Positions 28,016-37,153 of a stretch of DNA of 64,000 nucleotides are shown here, piece by piece; within the stretch, counting starts at the first letter, position 1; each line of letters starts with the position of its first letter. The notes under the pieces are model-generated. The model made no database searches, was not told the origin of the DNA, and was given only the letters and a program-made list of their open reading frames with translations. Both the position numbers and the translations under genes were made by a program. Where the stretch lies: the NCBI GenBank assembly GCA_910587455.1, contig CAJULK010000003.1, positions 62,001-126,000 of the forward strand. Direction: 5' to 3'. This DNA comes from an uncultured Christensenellaceae bacterium. GTDB taxonomy: Bacteria > Bacillota > Clostridia > Christensenellales > Pumilibacteraceae.

Positions 28016-29452
28016 ATGATAAAAAGGAAATTGGCGGCATTGCTTGCCTGCGCCGTGACGGCGGTGAGCGTATTCGGTGCGGCGGGCTGCGGCGGCGGAC
28101 GGGAGTTGCCGCCCGATGCCGATCCCGATCAAATCGATCTCAATATCGATTCCGACATATCGGCGACGATAACGGTAGCGTGCGAGAACTACGACGACGA
28201 AAAGAACATCGTGAAAGCGGTTGCCGCAGAGCTTAACAAGACGTATCCTAACGTGAAGATAACGCTCGATCCGTTCAGCGGCGATATAAGCAGTACGATA
28301 GTCAAAAAGTACAATGCGAACATAATGCCCGATATATTTATCTGCAATTCGTTCGATATGTTCACGCTTAGCGACAAGAATATAATGCTTAACTTTACGC
28401 CGTACATGCAGGCGGAAGAAAAGGCGGGAACGTTTGATACTTCCGAGTATTACGACGCGTACATGAAGCTCGGTCAGGAAGGATTTAACGGCAAGCAGTA
28501 TATGATCCCGCGTTCGGCGGACAGAGTAGTAGTGCACTACAACAAGGATATTTTCAAAAAGGCGGCGGCGTATACCGGCGTCGATATTTTGTCGGTCGTT
28601 CAAAACGGTTGGACGTGGGAAGAGTTTGACACGGTGTGCACCGCGCTCCGCAAGTACTACGACGAAAACGGCATGAAAAGTCTGTATCTTATAGACAGTT
28701 ATATGACGTGGGAAGCCGTGTTCAATCCGATCATCGAGTCGTACGGCGGAAAGTATTTCGACGAAAACGGGGATTTCGCGCTCGATTCGCCCGAGGCGGA
28801 AAACGCTTACAAGCACATGAAGAGTTGGATAGACAAGCGTTGGGTCGCGCCGCTCACGGTCAATCCCGCAAACTTCGCGGGCGGTCAGGGCTGCATGCTG
28901 TTTCATTCGCAGGCGCTTTCCATGACCGAGAGCAAGCTGCGTCAGACATACGGCTTTGATAAATCGGTAGACATGTCGCAGTATTACGACGTGGTTTCCA
29001 TGCCCGTAATGGAGAGCAATCCGCTCATCGGCGCGGGCGCGGCGGGATACTGCGCGTACCGCGGCACTGAAAATCCGCTTCTCGTATGGAAGTTTATGAA
29101 AACGCTTCTTACCCGCGAAGGGCAGAACGCGCTTGCCGATACGGGCTGCACATACGTACCCGTAAGAAAGGATATGGCGGACTATACCGATCCCGCAAAT
29201 CATTGGGGCGCGGGATATCAGAACTATAATCTTTCGGCGTACGTGTACAAAGTGGGCGGTATCGGCGCGGACGGCGAGCCGGAAGACGATTGGAATTGCT
29301 GTACCGACTATTTTGCGGTCAAAAAACCCAAGCACGCGTCTAAGCTGAACAGCGCCGTGTCGAGTTCGATCAGTTCGTATATGAACGGTAAATCGTTCGA
29401 TACGGTAATGCAAAGTCTCGAAAAGAGCTTTATAGCAACGCTCAAAAGGTAA
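28016..29452 (+). CDS. ABC transporter sugar-binding lipoprotein (CUT1)
   Basis: This 478-residue extracellular solute-binding protein is tethered as a lipoprotein. The signal peptide ends in the lipobox GAAGC with Cys25, followed by a Gly/Asp-rich linker. The body has the family-1 binding-protein pattern (VKAVAAELNKTYPNVKITLDPF, PDIFICNSFDMFTL, YNKDIFKKA, QNGWTWEEFDTVC, GYCAYRGTENPLLVWKFMKTLLTREGQ). I chose the ATG at 28016, 5 bases after AGGAGG; the frame extends upstream across the operators but that part is not coding. It is the first gene of the importer and works with the two permeases that follow. Ligand not predictable beyond an oligosaccharide. Confidence 0.93.
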   Translation: MIKRKLAALLACAVTAVSVFGAAGCGGGRELPPDADPDQIDLNIDSDISATITVACENYDDEKNIVKAVAAELNKTYPNVKITLDPFSGDISSTIVKKYNANIMPDIFICNSFDMFTLSDKNIMLNFTPYMQAEEKAGTFDTSEYYDAYMKLGQEGFNGKQYMIPRSADRVVVHYNKDIFKKAAAYTGVDILSVVQNGWTWEEFDTVCTALRKYYDENGMKSLYLIDSYMTWEAVFNPIIESYGGKYFDENGDFALDSPEAENAYKHMKSWIDKRWVAPLTVNPANFAGGQGCMLFHSQALSMTESKLRQTYGFDKSVDMSQYYDVVSMPVMESNPLIGAGAAGYCAYRGTENPLLVWKFMKTLLTREGQNALADTGCTYVPVRKDMADYTDPANHWGAGYQNYNLSAYVYKVGGIGADGEPEDDWNCCTDYFAVKKPKHASKLNSAVSSSISSYMNGKSFDTVMQSLEKSFIATLKR

Positions 29453-29463
29453 TCGGTGATTTT

Positions 29464-30402
29464 ATGAACGGTACTGCGACCAAAAAAATCAAGGTCGTGT
29501 CAAAGGCTCGGCGCAAGCGGCGGGAATGGTTTATAGGTTTTGCTTTTGCGTTGCCCGTAATACTCGGCGTGCTCATATTCACGTTCTATCCCGCAGTTCA
29601 GTCGTTTTTTTACAGCTTTACCGATTACGACTTTTTTAACGGCGACGATCTCAACTTTGTCGGGTTCGACAATTACGTATACATGTTTACCGTCGATCCC
29701 GAGATCGGCAAGGTGTTCGGCAATACGCTGTTGTACGCGGTGCTGTCCGTGCCGTTCGGGCTTATAATCGGATATCTTTTGGCGCTTGTCGCAAACTTTA
29801 AGGTAAAAGGTGTTTCCATTTACCGCACGCTGTTCTATTTGCCGGTTATAATCCCGAGCGTGGCGAGCGGACTTCTGTTCTTGGACATTCTCGGCGGCGA
29901 CAGTTTCGGCATAATAAATCATTTGCTCGGGCTTATAGGTATCAAGCATAATCTGTCTTTCTTTTCGTCGGAATACACCGCGCTCGCTTCTCTCATATTC
30001 ATGGGCAGTTGGTCTGCCGGCGGAAGCATGATAATATGGCTGTCCGCGTTCAAAAACATTTCACCCGAGCTGTACGAGGCGGCTAAGATAGACGGTGCGT
30101 CGTCATTCAAGCGGTTGATAAAAATAACGATACCGATGAGTACGCCCATGATATTTTACAACCTCGTCACGGGCATGATAGGCGCGCTTCAAATAACGTC
30201 CACGCTCATAATCGGCGGTACGGAAGGGCGCGGCGTGGAAGACTCGTTGTATTTCGTTTCCATAAAGATATACAACGAAGCGTTCGGCGGCGGATTCAAC
30301 ATGGCGTACGCCTCGGCGATATCGTGGGTGCTCTTTGCCATAATCGGATTCTTTACTCTGTTGACGTTCAAATCGTCGAAGTGGGTGTTCTATGGAGAAT
30401 AA
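29464..30402 (+). CDS. ABC sugar permease, MalF/UgpA type
   Basis: This 312-residue inner-membrane permease has six predicted spans and the EAA loop ELYEAAKIDGASSFKRLIKITIPMSTP, which contacts the ATPase. It pairs with the permease encoded next. The N-terminus is basic and cytoplasmic. The end overlaps the next gene by 11 bases. CUT1 systems of this kind import oligosaccharides. Confidence 0.94.
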   Translation: MNGTATKKIKVVSKARRKRREWFIGFAFALPVILGVLIFTFYPAVQSFFYSFTDYDFFNGDDLNFVGFDNYVYMFTVDPEIGKVFGNTLLYAVLSVPFGLIIGYLLALVANFKVKGVSIYRTLFYLPVIIPSVASGLLFLDILGGDSFGIINHLLGLIGIKHNLSFFSSEYTALASLIFMGSWSAGGSMIIWLSAFKNISPELYEAAKIDGASSFKRLIKITIPMSTPMIFYNLVTGMIGALQITSTLIIGGTEGRGVEDSLYFVSIKIYNEAFGGGFNMAYASAISWVLFAIIGFFTLLTFKSSKWVFYGE

Positions 30403-31303
30403 CGCAAAACTTCTGTCGGCGATAGATCCGATAGCGGAAAAAGCTCGGCGCAGAAAGAAGCGCAAGGAGAGCAAAGCGCGCCATGTCGCCATAACCGTCA
30501 CTTGTTATCTCGTGCTCACGCTCGTCGCGGTGTTTTTGGTATTTCCGTTTTTCCTGATGGTAATGCGCAGTTTCATGAACATAAACGACATCTATAACGT
30601 TCGTATAATTCCTACGCAATGGACGTTCGACAACTATATCAAACTGTTTACCGAAAACAATTACCTGCTGTATTTTTGGAACACGCTCAAAATCGTGCTG
30701 TTCAACATTATAGCGGTGCCGCTGTCCGCGTCGCTGTGCGCATTCTCGTTTGCGCGGCTCAGGTGGAAAGGCAAAAAGATCGTATTCGGCTGCGTTCTCG
30801 CAACGCTCATGATCCCGGGCACTGTCACGCAAGTTCCGCTGTACGTAATGTTTTCCAAGCTCGGCTGGCTGAATACCATGCTCCCGCTCACGATCCCCGC
30901 GCTCTTCGGCGGCGGTGCGATAAACATATTCCTATTGCGTCAGTTCATGCGCGGTCTGCCAAAGGAGATCGACGAGGCGGCGAAAATAGACGGTGCGAAC
31001 ACGTTTCAGATTTACTTCCGTATAATCATGCCCCTGTGCAAACCGATACTTTTGTATGTGGCGGTAGGCGCGTTTGCTTCGAGCTGGACGGATTTTTATT
31101 CGCCGCTCATCTATTTGAACGAATCGTCGTCGTACACTCTTGCAGTGGCTATATATCAGGACGCGCTGCAGAACAGCAATCTCAACACCGCAAATCTGAA
31201 AATGGCGGCAGGCGTTTTCATGTCTATCGTGCCGGCTATCGTATTTTTCCTGTATCAGCGCAAACTGATAGACGGACTTACGCTCGGCGCGGTAAAAGGA
31301 TAG
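30392..31303 (+). CDS. ABC sugar permease, MalG/UgpE type
   Basis: This 303-residue permease has six spans and the EAA loop EIDEAAKIDGANTFQIYFRIIMPLCKP. The chain ends KLIDGLTLGAVKG, the usual MalG-type C-terminus. With the upstream permease it forms the channel of the importer. No ATPase gene is found in this locus, so a shared MsmX/MsmK-type ATPase encoded elsewhere must be used. Confidence 0.94.
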   Translation: MENNAKLLSAIDPIAEKARRRKKRKESKARHVAITVTCYLVLTLVAVFLVFPFFLMVMRSFMNINDIYNVRIIPTQWTFDNYIKLFTENNYLLYFWNTLKIVLFNIIAVPLSASLCAFSFARLRWKGKKIVFGCVLATLMIPGTVTQVPLYVMFSKLGWLNTMLPLTIPALFGGGAINIFLLRQFMRGLPKEIDEAAKIDGANTFQIYFRIIMPLCKPILLYVAVGAFASSWTDFYSPLIYLNESSSYTLAVAIYQDALQNSNLNTANLKMAAGVFMSIVPAIVFFLYQRKLIDGLTLGAVKG

Positions 31304-31330
31304 AAAATATCTTCATAAGGAGAAAATAAG

Positions 31331-34300
31331 ATGAAAAAGACAAAAATCAGGGGCAAAAAATTACTTGTTCCAATACTGTGCCTGAGTGCGGTGACATGCG
31401 CTTCGGCAGGTGTCGCCGTCGTGAACGGCGGGTTCGATATGCACGATCCGATAATCGCGGCGGCGGAAAAAATCGACTCGCGTCTTGCGGATGTCAACAT
31501 CGATTTCGAAAAGGCGATCGACGAAAAGGACGGTGCGCCGTTCGGCGGAGACGACATCATTTACATATGGTGGAAAGACGGTTATTCGGGTTCCACATGG
31601 GGCGCGTTGAACGTTGCTTGCGGCGAAGGAAAGGTATACGGCGATATGATAGAAATAAGTACCGCGACCGCAACGAAAACCGCAAAAGAATGGGGCATAA
31701 AGCGTATTCTCACGTATGGACACGCAATGGGGTTTTGTTTCGAATCGGGCGCGATCAAAAAATCCGACGTAATTTCGATAACTCTCAAAGCGGGGCTTTG
31801 TCCCATACAAAACGCGAACGGTTGGGGTAACGACGCTACCGATTCGTCTGCTACGGCAAATACCGCTAAAGCACTCGATGCCGATATTAAAATGTATGTC
31901 AATCACGCGTCCGAAAAATACGAAACGTATGTAGACGCGCTCAATATCGCCACGGCGCCGCAGAACACTGCTTACGAACAGGACGGCAAGTTCGATCCTA
32001 CGGGTATGACGCTTTCCGTCACGTATTATGACGGCTCGAGCGAAACGGTGGACGTTACCGCGGACATGTGCTCGTACGACTTTTCGGAAACGGGCGAAAA
32101 GACCGTGACCGTCACGTACCACAACGCAACGGTCGCGCAGTCTGTTACCGTGACTGCGGCGGCAAAAACGCTCGGATCGATTTCCGTTTCTTATGCGCAG
32201 GGTTCAAGCGCGTCGGCAGTGCGCTTCGAAAAAGCCGTTACGGGTCTTACCGTCAACGCCGCGTACAGCGACGGTTCGACGGAGCCCGTCGCGCTGTCGG
32301 CTTGTACGCTCGACGGTTTCGATCCGTGGCAAGAGGGCGAACAAACGGTCACTGTGGAATACCGCGGCAAGTCTGCCGAAGCCAAGATCACCGTCGGCGA
32401 ACCGGACACGACCAAAGGTCTCGAGATCGAATACGAGAATACGGGCAAGGTCAGCGACGGCGGACTGAATATATACGTATCGTTCAAAGGTCTTACGGAC
32501 GTGCCTGCGAAAATGATAGCCGATATAGAAGATCTGCCCGGCTCGCATATCGCCGAGTATATAGAGCTTGACGGAAAGACCGTAACGCAGCTTATGAGCG
32601 AAGGCAAGATAGCGCGCGTTTGCACGGTGGGCGACAAATTCGTTATTCATATGGACGACCCGTCGTATAATGCCGATAAAGTCAAGCAGGTAAAACTCAA
32701 AGCCGGACTTCAATGGGTCGGTGCGGAAAAAGATCATTGGGGCGCATGGGGCTCGATCGGCGACGACTATTTCAATCACGACGAGGCGATACTCAAGCAC
32801 GACGTTATCATATACAGTCTCGGCGCAGACGGTTGGGGCGAAGCGGTGAGCAAGCTCGAAGTGATTTCCCATCCTGCCGAGGATACGCTGCAAAATACCG
32901 ATGTCGACCTTACGGGATTGAAGCTCGCCGTAACGTATGCGAACAGCGGAAAAACGGTCGAGATCGACGGAGCGAATAAAGAGCTTTCGGTCACAGGCTT
33001 CGACAAGACGAAGCTCGGCAGTCAAACGGTCACCGTTTCGTACCGCGGCGAAAATGCGGAAACTACCGTAAATGTCGTTGCCGCACCCAAGTCCATAGCG
33101 GTCGAGGGCAAAGTCACGGCGGAACAGTACGGAAGAATAAACATCGACGGCGTAAACGTGGTAGTGACTTTCGAGGACGAATCCACGAGTAAAGTCGCGT
33201 TGACGCTCGATATGCTCGGCGAACTCGATCTTTCGGAAACGGGCGAAAAAACCGTGACTGTCGGCTATGCGGGCAAGACCGTCGAAATAACGGTCGAGGT
33301 CGGCGAGAACGAAACGAGTAAAATAACGGGGTTCACGCCCGAGAGCGTTAAGAACGGCGGCGAAAACTCCGCAAAAGACGGTTGGGGTTACGCCGTAACG
33401 ATCGCCGGCGTGCCTACGACGCAAAAGGCTATGCTCAATGTGGACGGATACCGCGCGGGGAACGGGCAGACCAACGGCGATCTCGTGCTCATAGGCGATA
33501 AGACTTTTGCGGAAGTAAAAGCGTCGGAAGGAAAAGGCAGGCTCGTGCTTTACGGCAATACTATCGTTATACAGGACCTCAACGATTATATCGCCAATCA
33601 TCCCGACATAACGATAAAAGCGGGATTCACGTGGTACAACACCGCCGACGGTAACGGATTTTACGTCGGGAACGGCACTAACGATTTTAACGCGGTATAT
33701 CCGGGCGTTGCCGCTCCTCAGTACGATTACGTCGTTCTCGCCGACATGTACGCGACCTTAGTGGGCGACAGATTCGGACATACGGCTACAGCGATAACGG
33801 CGGACTACACGGGCGACGACGTTTTGCTCAACGGCAAACTCGATACCGACGGCATAGTCGTGACGGCTACGCTCAAAAAAGGCGGTACGGAAGTCGTCGT
33901 GTACGGCTATTCTGTAACCGATTTCGATTCTTCTTCTTCGGGCGAAAAGACAGCTAAGGTTACGTATCAGGGAAAGACCGCCGTTATAACCGTTAACGTA
34001 AGCGCCAAACAGGCCGTTTCGATAGCGATAACGAAATCGCCTAAAACGGAGTATTGGTTCGGCATGCAGCTCGATCTTACGGGAATGGAAGTGAGCGCTA
34101 CCGTCAAAGACCTTTCGGACGAAAGTACAAGCACCGTCGCGATCGACGCGGCGCAACTCGACGTTTCGGGATTCGATCCTTATAAGATCGGCGAGCAGAC
34201 CGTTACCGTCGCATACGGATCGCTTACAACTACGTACACGATCACAATGACCGAAGCGCCCGACAGCTACGGGCTGACTGTGGACTATTCCGATTATCTC

Positions 34301-35197
34301 AGCTACGAAACAACACAGCTGCGCGCGCTCATTGTCGGGACGAACGTCGCGGGCGAAGTCGCCAATAACAAGTTCACCGCGATTTGGCTTACGGGAAACG
34401 AAGCGAACACTCTCGATAAGATCAAGATCAACGGTGTGCTCGGGACCGAACTCAAAGAAAAAGGACTTCTTACGCGCATATGCTTTTGGGGCAATCAGAT
34501 AGTATTGCACTTCGACAGCGACAAACTCGTGCCGACGACATGGCACGACAATTACGTCGAGGGCGAATCCGAACTCGTGGAAACAGTTGAACTTCTTCGC
34601 GGATTCCAGTGGTATACTTCCGCCGACGGCAACGATTATTGGGGCGGCTCGGCAGAGTATGTACCCGTTTCAGGCGCGGTCGTAAAAGAGAACGTGCTTC
34701 TCGTAAACAACGACGGAAACGGTTACACGCGTATGCTCAAAATGAACGGTGACGATATAGCCGACGACGCGCTCGCTATAGTAACGCTTCCGACAAAGAT
34801 CGAATACACGGTCGGCGAAGAACTCGATCTTTCTGGTATGGTCGTAAAAGCCAAATATCAGGACGGCGGCGAAGAGAACATAGTGATCTCCTACGGCGAC
34901 GTGGACGGTTTCCGCAGCAACGTGGCGGGCGAGCAGACTCTTACGGTATCTTACGCGGGTGCCGAAGTTACGTTCAAAGTAACCGTTAAAGCCGCGCAGC
35001 CGAAACCGGACGACGGCGACAAGACTCCCGACGGCGAGAGTGACGGAGCTCCCGTCGGCGCCATCGTAGGCGGAGTGGTCGGCGGCGTAGCGGCATTGGG
35101 CATCGCCGCAGGCGTGACCGTCGCGGTAATGAAGCGCAAGAAACGCAACTCGTCTGCGGACGCCGACGACGGCAAACAAGACGAAACGGAAGAATAA
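31331..35197 (+). CDS. Anchored surface protein with a repeated (module A - Ig - Ig) architecture
   Basis: This 1288-residue protein has a signal peptide (basic start, hydrophobic LLVPILCLSAVTC), an extracellular region, a transmembrane span at about 1243-1266 and a KRKKRNSS plus acidic tail. The outer region is strikingly regular. An unrecognised module of about 145 residues recurs four times (about 45-200, 362-505, 664-808, 980-1135). Each copy ends in a KAGL/KAGLQW/KAGFTWY/RGFQWYTS strand followed by Trp/Gly/Asn-rich loops. Between them lie seven bacterial Ig-like (Big_3 type) domains ending in GEQTVTVxYxG. It sits between the importer and the enzymes, so a glycan-binding surface role is a reasonable inference. 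AAGGAG precedes the ATG. Confidence 0.8.
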   Translation: MKKTKIRGKKLLVPILCLSAVTCASAGVAVVNGGFDMHDPIIAAAEKIDSRLADVNIDFEKAIDEKDGAPFGGDDIIYIWWKDGYSGSTWGALNVACGEGKVYGDMIEISTATATKTAKEWGIKRILTYGHAMGFCFESGAIKKSDVISITLKAGLCPIQNANGWGNDATDSSATANTAKALDADIKMYVNHASEKYETYVDALNIATAPQNTAYEQDGKFDPTGMTLSVTYYDGSSETVDVTADMCSYDFSETGEKTVTVTYHNATVAQSVTVTAAAKTLGSISVSYAQGSSASAVRFEKAVTGLTVNAAYSDGSTEPVALSACTLDGFDPWQEGEQTVTVEYRGKSAEAKITVGEPDTTKGLEIEYENTGKVSDGGLNIYVSFKGLTDVPAKMIADIEDLPGSHIAEYIELDGKTVTQLMSEGKIARVCTVGDKFVIHMDDPSYNADKVKQVKLKAGLQWVGAEKDHWGAWGSIGDDYFNHDEAILKHDVIIYSLGADGWGEAVSKLEVISHPAEDTLQNTDVDLTGLKLAVTYANSGKTVEIDGANKELSVTGFDKTKLGSQTVTVSYRGENAETTVNVVAAPKSIAVEGKVTAEQYGRINIDGVNVVVTFEDESTSKVALTLDMLGELDLSETGEKTVTVGYAGKTVEITVEVGENETSKITGFTPESVKNGGENSAKDGWGYAVTIAGVPTTQKAMLNVDGYRAGNGQTNGDLVLIGDKTFAEVKASEGKGRLVLYGNTIVIQDLNDYIANHPDITIKAGFTWYNTADGNGFYVGNGTNDFNAVYPGVAAPQYDYVVLADMYATLVGDRFGHTATAITADYTGDDVLLNGKLDTDGIVVTATLKKGGTEVVVYGYSVTDFDSSSSGEKTAKVTYQGKTAVITVNVSAKQAVSIAITKSPKTEYWFGMQLDLTGMEVSATVKDLSDESTSTVAIDAAQLDVSGFDPYKIGEQTVTVAYGSLTTTYTITMTEAPDSYGLTVDYSDYLSYETTQLRALIVGTNVAGEVANNKFTAIWLTGNEANTLDKIKINGVLGTELKEKGLLTRICFWGNQIVLHFDSDKLVPTTWHDNYVEGESELVETVELLRGFQWYTSADGNDYWGGSAEYVPVSGAVVKENVLLVNNDGNGYTRMLKMNGDDIADDALAIVTLPTKIEYTVGEELDLSGMVVKAKYQDGGEENIVISYGDVDGFRSNVAGEQTLTVSYAGAEVTFKVTVKAAQPKPDDGDKTPDGESDGAPVGAIVGGVVGGVAALGIAAGVTVAVMKRKKRNSSADADDGKQDETEE

Positions 35198-35214
35198 CAA
35201 CCAAAGTATATCGA

Positions 35215-35243
35215 CCCGCCGCCTGCGTAATTTGTGCGGCGGG
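35215..35243 (+). other. Intergenic hairpin without a T-run
   Basis: CCCGCCGC (35215-35222) pairs perfectly with GCGGCGGG (35236-35243) across a 13-base loop, between the surface protein gene and the lipoprotein gene. No T-tract follows, so it is more likely an mRNA processing or stability element than a terminator. Confidence 0.45.
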
Positions 35244-35269
35244 CGGTATATTCTCGTCAAAGGTGGATC

Positions 35270-37135
35270 ATGAAACATAAAATCAAAAAGTCTTGCGCCG
35301 CCGCGCTTTCGGCGGTTGTGGCGATGTCTCTTATCGGCTGCGGCACGCCGTCCGAGCCCGTGCACGAAATTCCCGCAGGCTACGACGAAAGTTTGAGAAT
35401 CGTAGACGCACGCAATCTTTCCGCAAACGATTATACGGTAATGAATGTAGTCGGCGAGGACGATTTCGGACGGAAGTTCGTGAGCGTAGACAAAAAGACG
35501 GACGAATCGCGGTATGTGGGCATGTTCTTTTTCCTCACGCTCGGACAGCATACCAATCATAAGGGAATATACGACATTTCCAAAATAACGCAGAACGGCA
35601 AGAACGACGAAAACTTTCAGGTCAACGATCGCACGTCGCCCGTCGGTGCTGCGCATATATGGGGCGAACCCGTTTGGGGATACTACAATTCCACCGACGA
35701 ATGGGTGATCCGCAAGCAGGTGGAACTTCTTACGCTTGCGGGAATAGATTTCATCGTGCTCGATTGCTCTAATGCGGTGCTTTATACGCAATGTACGGAC
35801 ATATTGTTCAAAGTGCTTAAAGAATATCAAGACGACGGGTGGAGAGTGCCCGAAGTCATGTATTATATCGCCAACGACGACGGAAACGGGCAGTATCTCA
35901 GGACGCTAACTGCGGTTTACGATTATTTTTATGCGAGCGATACTTACAGATCTCTGTGGTTCTGTCCGTACGAAAACAAACCGCTCATTACAATGAATCA
36001 GCTTTATTATTACAAAGGCGAATCGGGTAATTACGGATTGGATATAAACGATCCCAAACAGGCGGCTATGCTCGATCTGTTTACGTTCAGGTGCAGGCAG
36101 TGGCCGACTGAGCCCGATGAAGAAGACGGCATACCTTGGATGGAGTTCGAGTACCCGCAGCCCGATCATTCGGGTTGGACGAACGTTTCCATAGCTCAGC
36201 ATACGGGCGCGGTGCGGTTTTCGGACACCATATCCACGCAGGGGCGCGGCTACGATTACGACAAAGGCATAAACGATCACGACAGATACGCAGAGGATAT
36301 AAACTACATTGCGCAGTGGCAGACCGTTCTCGACAGCAAGGATACGAATAAGTTTACGTTCATAACCGGCTGGAACGAATGGGTAGCCGAAAAAATGGTG
36401 GATTCTTCGGGCGAGTATTTCACTGTCGATACTTACAACGCCGAATATTCGCGCGATATAGAACCGTCGTACAATCTCGGCGACAATGCGTATCTGCTTA
36501 CATGCCAAAAGATACGCGAAAACAACTTCGACGCGGCAAAGCACTACGTGTATCCGCGCGTAACGCCCGATATAACCAAGGACGACGGCGAAGCGTGGGC
36601 TAAAGCCGCGGCGCGGTTCAAGGATTTTACGGGCGAATGTGAGGACAGAAACTGCCGCGGCATGGCAGGAAGCAAGTTTTACAGGGATACATCGGGACGC
36701 AACGATTTCGATACCGTTTCCGTGGTCCACGACGACGAGTATCTGTATTTCAGGATAACGACCGTAAAGGATGTTTCGCAGTATTCGGACGGCGATACGG
36801 CTTGGATGAACATATGGTTGCGAAATACGCACGAAAAGACTTTGTACGGCGGCTATAACTATGTGATAAACCGCAGCGTTTCGGGCAATAAAACGGCGGT
36901 GTACAAGGCGAAATCGGGTTCGGAACTTGTAAAGTGCGGCGACGGCGACGTGCACGTGTACGGCAATACGATGATAGTGCGCGTCAAGCTGTCGCTTGTG
37001 GGACTGTCGTCTGCAAACTATGCGTTCGACTTTAAGTGCACGGACAACATCTCGAATATAACGGACAGTCTGTCGCTGTACAATACGGGCGACAGCGCGC
37101 CGATAGGCAGACTCGACTACCGTTACGGCTTTTGA
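35270..37135 (+). CDS. Lipoprotein, putative GH99/GH71-like glycoside hydrolase with C-terminal beta domain
   Basis: This 621-residue lipoprotein has lipobox LIGC (Cys24). The body looks like a (beta/alpha)8 enzyme: VWGYYNSTDEWVIRKQVELL, AGIDFIVLDCSNA and ITGWNEWVAEKM. The NEW-plus-downstream-Glu pattern recalls GH99 and WbsX-like families, where Glu residues in NEWxEG act in catalysis; here the second Glu is one position further away. From about residue 480 a beta-rich region (VVHDDEYLYFRITTVKD...WMNIWLRN) resembles CBM9/DOMON-type sugar-binding domains. Its place on the cell surface and in the locus suggests the first cut of the target glycan. I cannot assign a CAZy family with certainty. 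Confidence 0.6.
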   Translation: MKHKIKKSCAAALSAVVAMSLIGCGTPSEPVHEIPAGYDESLRIVDARNLSANDYTVMNVVGEDDFGRKFVSVDKKTDESRYVGMFFFLTLGQHTNHKGIYDISKITQNGKNDENFQVNDRTSPVGAAHIWGEPVWGYYNSTDEWVIRKQVELLTLAGIDFIVLDCSNAVLYTQCTDILFKVLKEYQDDGWRVPEVMYYIANDDGNGQYLRTLTAVYDYFYASDTYRSLWFCPYENKPLITMNQLYYYKGESGNYGLDINDPKQAAMLDLFTFRCRQWPTEPDEEDGIPWMEFEYPQPDHSGWTNVSIAQHTGAVRFSDTISTQGRGYDYDKGINDHDRYAEDINYIAQWQTVLDSKDTNKFTFITGWNEWVAEKMVDSSGEYFTVDTYNAEYSRDIEPSYNLGDNAYLLTCQKIRENNFDAAKHYVYPRVTPDITKDDGEAWAKAAARFKDFTGECEDRNCRGMAGSKFYRDTSGRNDFDTVSVVHDDEYLYFRITTVKDVSQYSDGDTAWMNIWLRNTHEKTLYGGYNYVINRSVSGNKTAVYKAKSGSELVKCGDGDVHVYGNTMIVRVKLSLVGLSSANYAFDFKCTDNISNITDSLSLYNTGDSAPIGRLDYRYGF

Positions 37136-37153
37136 TACCGATAAAGGACGGAC

